Positions 5,792 through 9,601 of a stretch of 9,601 bases of DNA are shown piece by piece. Position 1 is the first letter of the stretch; each line of letters begins with the position of its first letter. The position numbers were made by a program, and so were the translations under genes. The DNA comes from Rhodoferax sp. (GTDB lineage Bacteria > Pseudomonadota > Gammaproteobacteria > Burkholderiales > Burkholderiaceae_C), in NCBI GenBank assembly GCA_030833685.1, contig JAURGS010000087.1:1-9601 (forward strand), written 5' to 3'. Below the pieces are notes generated by a model that made no database searches, had not been told where the DNA came from, and saw only the letters and a list, made by a program, of their open reading frames with translations.

Positions 5792-6634
5792 TCAGCCCGA
5801 CCACCCCATGAGCGGGTGGCTTGGCATGTTTTCGCAAAAACGGTGAACAAACGGACACTTGGGAATGTCTTTTTGCCAACCTTCCGGAACCGGTGCGAAC
5901 AACGCGCTTCCAGAGCCTGTCATGCGACCTTGCAAACCTGCTTTGGCCAGCCAATTCAGCGCTGTTCCCAGCTCTGGACAGTGCTTGAGGGCAACGTCTT
6001 GCAGGTCGTTTCGGCCGTAGTTAAACGGGTTTTCAACGAAGTCGAAGATTATAGCGGGTGGACTGTCGCGCCTAAGGCCAGGGTCTGAAAAAATTCGGGC
6101 TGTCGGCAGGCCTTGCGCTGGCTTGACCACCAGAAACTGGCCTCTTGGCAGCTCAATGGCCTCAAGCTGCTCGCCGATACCTGTGACCCAAGCGTTTTTG
6201 CCGAAAAGAAAAAATGGAACATCGGCACCCAATTGAAGGCCCAGGGTGAGCAACTGGTCTGACCTCATGCCCAGACCCCACAGGCGGTTCAATGCCAACA
6301 AAGTGGAGGCCGCATCCGAGGACCCACCTCCCATACCGGCCTGGGAGGGAATGCGCTTTTCCAGGTGGATATCCACCCCAAGCGGGCTGCTCGACACAGT
6401 TTGAATCAGGCGCGCTGCCTGGATGCAAAGATCATTCTCAGGAAGCTTGGGCCCTAAGTCATGGCGTTGGATACGTCCATCGGTGCGCAACTCAAAGTGC
6501 AGCGTGTCACACCAATCGATCAGCATGAACGCAGATTCCAAGCGGTGATAGCCGTCAGCACGACGCCCGACGACGTGCAAAAACAGGTTGAGCTTGGCTG
6601 GCGCCGGGACGTCGTAAATAGCGCGAGCGTTCAT
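5792..6634 (-). CDS. ispE: 4-diphosphocytidyl-2-C-methyl-D-erythritol kinase IspE
   Basis: IspE phosphorylates the 2-hydroxyl of CDP-methylerythritol in the non-mevalonate (MEP) isoprenoid pathway. The 280-residue product is a GHMP kinase of normal length. The N-terminal PAPAKLNLFLHV (10-21) carries the catalytic lysine K14. The glycine-rich ATP loop IPSQAGMGGGSSDAA is at 95-109. GADVPFF (136-142) holds the catalytic aspartate D138, and the C-terminal GRMTGSGSALFA is the third GHMP motif. Its ATG shares four bases (ATGA, 6634-6631) with the lolB stop, so translation is probably coupled. This lolB-ispE junction is conserved in beta- and gammaproteobacteria, as is the following prs gene, here separated from ispE by tRNA-Gln. 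Confidence 0.97.
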   Translation of the reverse strand: MNARAIYDVPAPAKLNLFLHVVGRRADGYHRLESAFMLIDWCDTLHFELRTDGRIQRHDLGPKLPENDLCIQAARLIQTVSSSPLGVDIHLEKRIPSQAGMGGGSSDAASTLLALNRLWGLGMRSDQLLTLGLQLGADVPFFLFGKNAWVTGIGEQLEAIELPRGQFLVVKPAQGLPTARIFSDPGLRRDSPPAIIFDFVENPFNYGRNDLQDVALKHCPELGTALNWLAKAGLQGRMTGSGSALFAPVPEGWQKDIPKCPFVHRFCENMPSHPLMGWSG

Positions 6635-7158
6635 GGCGTGGCGCTTGGCTTGTTATTGTCAATAAGCAGGGTGACCATCGCTTGCGGTGCGCCTGGCTTT
6701 GAGGCTGAGATTCGCCCTTTGGCGTGTTGGCTTAAATCAACCTGCCAGCCTTGTGGTCGCATGGCCTGACCCCGCAGCCAGGCAAACAGCACATCAACCT
6801 GAAGGTCAACACCCAGCAATTCGCTAATGAGCACGTCGACGTTGGCAAAGCGCCGGATTTCGCCGCGGCTAAGGAGCTGGGCCTCGTCGTGCCGCCAGGT
6901 GATTTCGGCTAGGGCGGTCCCCAGGGGTGTCAAGAGTAATAGCGAGCCGGACTGGGCAGACCCTTGCAACTCAAATTGCGCGTTGAATGCAGACACGTCC
7001 GCGTTCGAACCCGCGGTTTGCGCTCGCACGGAGAGTCGGCCTTGCCAGAAATCCGCCTGCGCAGGGCTTTGATTCGCAGGTGGGGCAAGCGTGCTGCAGG
7101 CGCTGAGCCAAAACGACAGTACCAGCAAGCAGAAAGTTCGGACGATGCCTGGACGCAT
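6631..7158 (-). CDS. lolB: Outer-membrane lipoprotein insertase LolB
   Basis: LolB takes lipoproteins from periplasmic LolA and inserts them into the inner leaflet of the outer membrane; it is itself a lipoprotein. From the ATG at 7156-7158 it has 175 residues. The signal peptide has Arg residues, a hydrophobic core (CLLVLSFWL) and the lipobox LSAC, with lipidation at C21. Residue +2 is Ser, consistent with outer-membrane sorting. The mature part contains FWQGRLSVR and a beta-rich body, typical of the short betaproteobacterial form. Similarity is lower than for its neighbours, and the call rests on lipobox, size and position before ispE. A GTG at 7159-7161 would add one residue. The start overlaps the TPR stop (TGATG), and the stop overlaps the ispE start. 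Confidence 0.9.
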   Translation of the reverse strand: MRPGIVRTFCLLVLSFWLSACSTLAPPANQSPAQADFWQGRLSVRAQTAGSNADVSAFNAQFELQGSAQSGSLLLLTPLGTALAEITWRHDEAQLLSRGEIRRFANVDVLISELLGVDLQVDVLFAWLRGQAMRPQGWQVDLSQHAKGRISASKPGAPQAMVTLLIDNNKPSATP

Positions 7159-8888
7159 CACAGTGAGACATTCAGGCGTTTGATGGTCTCAAGCAAAGTT
7201 TCGTTCTGATTGTTGAGCTCCATGCCCTGCCTGAAAATATCAACTGCCTGGGTGCGCTGCTGTTTGGTCCAAAGTGCCTCACCCAAGTGCGCAGCAATTT
7301 CAGCATCCGGTCGCGAGCGAAAAGCCTCGCTCAGCAGTCGGATCGCCTCGTCAAGATTGCCGCTGCGAAACTCGGCCCAGCCCAGGCTGTCCGTGATGAA
7401 GGGGTCGTTGGGTGAAAGCGCCAGCGCTTTGCGAATTAGCGCCAGGGCCTCCGGTAGCCGCTCACCCCGGTCAGCCAGGGAATAACCCAGAGCGTTATAG
7501 GCGCTAGAGTCCTCAGGCTTGAGGGCGATGATCTGGCGCAGAAGTTTTTCCATCTCCGCCAGGTCTCCCATGCGTTCGTGAACCATCGCCAGCGTGTAAA
7601 TCGACTCAGTTTCGCCCGGATTGCGCTCAAGCATCTGTACCAACAGGGCCCGCGCTCGTTCAAATTGCTTGCTGTCGCGAAGGATCTGAACCGTCGCATT
7701 GAGCTTGAGCCTTGCTTCTTCGGCGTTACTTGCCTGCTGTTGTTCAATCAGGTTCAGGGCGTCCTCGACTTTGTTCTGCCTGGCCAGCAGTTGACCACGC
7801 CGGATGCTCACACGCATGGCGTCCTGTGGGTTATCCGCTAGGGCCAACCAAGACTCGGCGCGGGCCCAGTCTTTTTGTTTCTCAGAGATTTGCGCCAGAC
7901 CCATGTAGGCTTGTGCGCGAGCCCTGCGTATCTCAGGGGTGAATTTTTCGACGCCAGCTGGATCGGTTAGCTTCAAATAAGTCAGTAACTGCTCTTGAGC
8001 CTGTTCACCTTGCCCGGTCGCTTCAGAGACAAGGCCTTGCACCAGCCATGCCTCGGCGTAATCGGGGTATTGCGATAGCATCGCCGTGAGCTCGGCCTGG
8101 GCCTCTTTGATGCGCTGTTGGTTCAGCAGCGCACGGGCATACCGAAGCCGGAATTCAGGGTCGGCACCGGGTACGTAGGCGCGCAGCAGTTCCTCAACTT
8201 TTGGATTTTGGCCGTCAAGCAGGCTCATGGCCACCAGCATAGGGCGTTGCGCAGCAGGATCCAAGGTGTGTCCCTTGGTGATCGCCTGCAGCGCCTGGCC
8301 AGAGTCTGCTGCGTTGATCCACATGCGCGCGATCGTGGCCCACGCGGAGGGCCCGAATTTCATATCTGACTTGAATTTATCCAGTGCGTTTTCAACGACA
8401 AAGACAGCCTGTCTCTTGTCGCTGGCATGCTCGAAAACGCTGCTGATTGACCAAATCAAGTCCGCTTTTTCCTCGTCTGGTGTTAATTCAAGCAAGCGAA
8501 CGAGCGGTGCCTGAGCCTCTTTGGGCTGGTTCAGACCCAGCAGGATTTGCAGCAAATAGCGCTGTGCCTCAGCTGAATGGGTGTCGGACTGGGTCCAAGC
8601 GCGCGCCGCGGCAAGCGCCGAGGTTCCTGCACGCGAGCGCAACGCGATGTCTACTGCTCGGCGGAACAAGTCAGGACTCTGGGTCCTTCGAGCAGCGTCG
8701 AGCATGAGCGCGAAGCCAGAGCCGTCGTCATTGGCCCTGACACTGAGTTCACCCAGCAAGATTTCGTAAAAAAGCTGCGCGTTGAGTGCAGAACTGGTCG
8801 TACTCTCTTTGGCCTGGACTGGAAAGGCCAGCGCGACGAGTACCGCCATGCCGAGCAAGCGGGGTCGCAAGTGTTTGATAGGGTGCAT
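7158..8888 (-). CDS. Secreted TPR protein, LbcA/PA4667-like
   Basis: The product has 576 residues. From the ATG at 8886-8888 it begins with a classic Sec signal peptide: basic MHPIKHLRPR, hydrophobic LLGMAVLVALAF, and a likely cut after PVQA (A26). There is no lipobox, and I see no cysteine in the chain. The rest is almost wholly helical with TPR-like repeats. The best are at about 462-495 (NALGYSLADR), 499-531 (DSLGWAEFRSGN) and 532-565 (AAHLGEALW). This C-terminal pattern and the place before lolB match P. aeruginosa LbcA (PA4667), a TPR lipoprotein that helps protease CtpA degrade cell-wall hydrolases; that function is recalled knowledge and is only inferred here. The frame continues upstream to 9215 antisense to mutM, but that part is unlikely to be coding. 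No good ribosome binding site is seen. Confidence 0.88.
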   Translation of the reverse strand: MHPIKHLRPRLLGMAVLVALAFPVQAKESTTSSALNAQLFYEILLGELSVRANDDGSGFALMLDAARRTQSPDLFRRAVDIALRSRAGTSALAAARAWTQSDTHSAEAQRYLLQILLGLNQPKEAQAPLVRLLELTPDEEKADLIWSISSVFEHASDKRQAVFVVENALDKFKSDMKFGPSAWATIARMWINAADSGQALQAITKGHTLDPAAQRPMLVAMSLLDGQNPKVEELLRAYVPGADPEFRLRYARALLNQQRIKEAQAELTAMLSQYPDYAEAWLVQGLVSEATGQGEQAQEQLLTYLKLTDPAGVEKFTPEIRRARAQAYMGLAQISEKQKDWARAESWLALADNPQDAMRVSIRRGQLLARQNKVEDALNLIEQQQASNAEEARLKLNATVQILRDSKQFERARALLVQMLERNPGETESIYTLAMVHERMGDLAEMEKLLRQIIALKPEDSSAYNALGYSLADRGERLPEALALIRKALALSPNDPFITDSLGWAEFRSGNLDEAIRLLSEAFRSRPDAEIAAHLGEALWTKQQRTQAVDIFRQGMELNNQNETLLETIKRLNVSL

Positions 8889-8893
8889 ACGTT

Positions 8894-8903
8894 GATAATT
8901 ATC
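8894..8903. promoter_or_regulatory. AT-rich palindrome between the divergent TPR gene and mutM
   Basis: GATAATTATC is a perfect 10-base palindrome in the 40-base gap between the two divergent start codons. It resembles a -10 box on both strands (GATAAT), but no convincing -35 box stands 16-18 bases away in either direction. A repressor site is the other reading. Function is speculative. Confidence 0.25.
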
Positions 8904-8928
8904 CAGACATTTTTGAAGCCCCAGAACC

Positions 8929-9601
8929 ATGCCTGAATTGCCAGAAGTTGAAGTAACACGGCGCAGCTTTGCCAAGCGGATCCAGGGTGCTCGGATTCGT
9001 AAGCTCGCTCTGGGAAAACCCTTGCGCTGGCCGCTGGGTTGTGATCCTGCCCAGTTGACGGGGCGGCGTATTGGTGAGGTACAGCGTCGGGGCAAATATT
9101 TATTGCTGGTGCTAGACCGGGGATTTTTGCTGCTGCACTTGGGTATGTCCGGTAGTCTACGCTTTGACCAGGTGCTGCCACAGCGGGGTGCCCATGACCA
9201 TATGGATTTGATCACCGATCAGGGCGTGCTCAGACTGCATGATCCAAGGCGTTTTGGAGCGGTTGTCTACGTGGAGGCGCTCGATGGCGGCCTGGGTCAA
9301 AAACTTCTTGGACGCCTTGGCGTGGAGCCCTTATCTGAAGCTTTTGGTTTGGATCGATTCCAGCGGGGGTTAAGGCAGCGAAAGGCCGCCATCAAACAGG
9401 TGCTGCTGGCAGGTGAGCTGGTGGTTGGGGTGGGCAATATTTACGCCTCGGAGGCGCTTTTTCAGGCGGGTATCCGGCCCAGTTGTCCGGCGCGGCGTAT
9501 TTCCAAAGCCCGAGCCGCTGTATTGCACCAGGCTATTGTGGGAGTGTTGACGCGTGCCGTTGAGCGCGGTGGGAGCACCTTGCGGGACTTCTCCAGCGCA
9601 G
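8929..9601 (+). CDS. mutM: Formamidopyrimidine-DNA glycosylase MutM (Fpg), C-terminus cut off by window edge
   Basis: MutM excises 8-oxoguanine and formamidopyrimidines from DNA and nicks the abasic site by beta,delta-elimination. The visible 224 residues show the catalytic N-terminus PELPEVE (Pro2 nucleophile and Glu3, counting Met as 1). They also show the conserved lysine in RRGKYLLL (K56), HLGMSGSLR with the void-filling Met73, the intercalating DPRRFG (105-110), and the helix-two-turn-helix GVGNIYASEA (167-176). The sequence stops at GGSTLRDF, just before the C-terminal zinc finger, so about 45-50 residues lie outside the window by comparison with the E. coli enzyme. The gene diverges from the TPR gene with 40 bases between start codons. 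Only a weak GAAG-like ribosome binding site is visible. Confidence 0.97.
   Translation, partial: MPELPEVEVTRRSFAKRIQGARIRKLALGKPLRWPLGCDPAQLTGRRIGEVQRRGKYLLLVLDRGFLLLHLGMSGSLRFDQVLPQRGAHDHMDLITDQGVLRLHDPRRFGAVVYVEALDGGLGQKLLGRLGVEPLSEAFGLDRFQRGLRQRKAAIKQVLLAGELVVGVGNIYASEALFQAGIRPSCPARRISKARAAVLHQAIVGVLTRAVERGGSTLRDFSSA

Noticed and set aside
8889..9215. In-frame upstream extension of the TPR gene on the minus strand (to a 685-residue product)
   Set aside because: It is antisense to the conserved mutM start and would bury a clear signal peptide inside the protein. The segment is rich in Arg, Ser and Pro, as expected of a shadow frame.
1..9601. Mobile elements, CRISPR arrays, phage or defence genes, toxin-antitoxin pairs
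   Set aside because: No transposase, integrase, regularly spaced repeats or defence-like protein was seen. Every gene is a core housekeeping type in a conserved order, so a novel defence or mobile system is not supported.

Overview
The window looks like a stretch of chromosomal core genome from a betaproteobacterium, most likely order Burkholderiales and perhaps Comamonadaceae-like. I infer this from protein sequence style (for example the RsmD, Pth and FtsY motifs), from a moderately high G+C content judged by eye, and from gene order. I see no insertion sequence, phage, CRISPR or toxin-antitoxin gene. Coding density is very high. The longest stretch without a gene is about 160 bases (988-1149).

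Layout. Bases 1-987 hold most of ftsY on the minus strand, with its C-terminus cut off by the window start. A divergent plus-strand cluster follows: rsmD (16S rRNA methyltransferase), coaD (CoA biosynthesis), a single-domain universal stress protein, and a YfhL-type 2[4Fe-4S] ferredoxin. It meets a minus-strand cluster tail to tail at about 3118/3154. Read in its direction of transcription, the minus-strand cluster is: a secreted TPR protein (8888-7158), lolB, ispE, tRNA-Gln(TTG), prs, rplY (L25/Ctc) and pth. mutM, cut off by the window end, starts at 8929 and diverges from the TPR gene across only 40 bases.

How the genes work together. The first three protein genes of the minus-strand cluster are tightly coupled: the TPR stop overlaps the lolB start, and lolB and ispE share an ATGA. 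The tRNA lies between ispE and prs as part of the same transcription direction. Two clear intrinsic terminators divide the rest, one after prs and one after rplY. The unit therefore probably gives graded output: envelope lipoprotein delivery, isoprenoid and PRPP synthesis, then translation factors. As I recall it, the same order TPR-lolB-ispE-prs-rplY-pth occurs in Pseudomonas aeruginosa (PA4667-PA4672), where the TPR protein is LbcA, the lipoprotein partner of the CtpA protease.

No previously undescribed system is evident; this is ordinary housekeeping DNA. The points most worth a second look are the LbcA-like protein with a non-lipoprotein signal peptide, a 16-residue insertion in the FtsY G domain, a universal stress gene placed between coaD and the ferredoxin gene, a hairpin directly in front of the rplY ribosome binding site, and a disordered tail on Pth.
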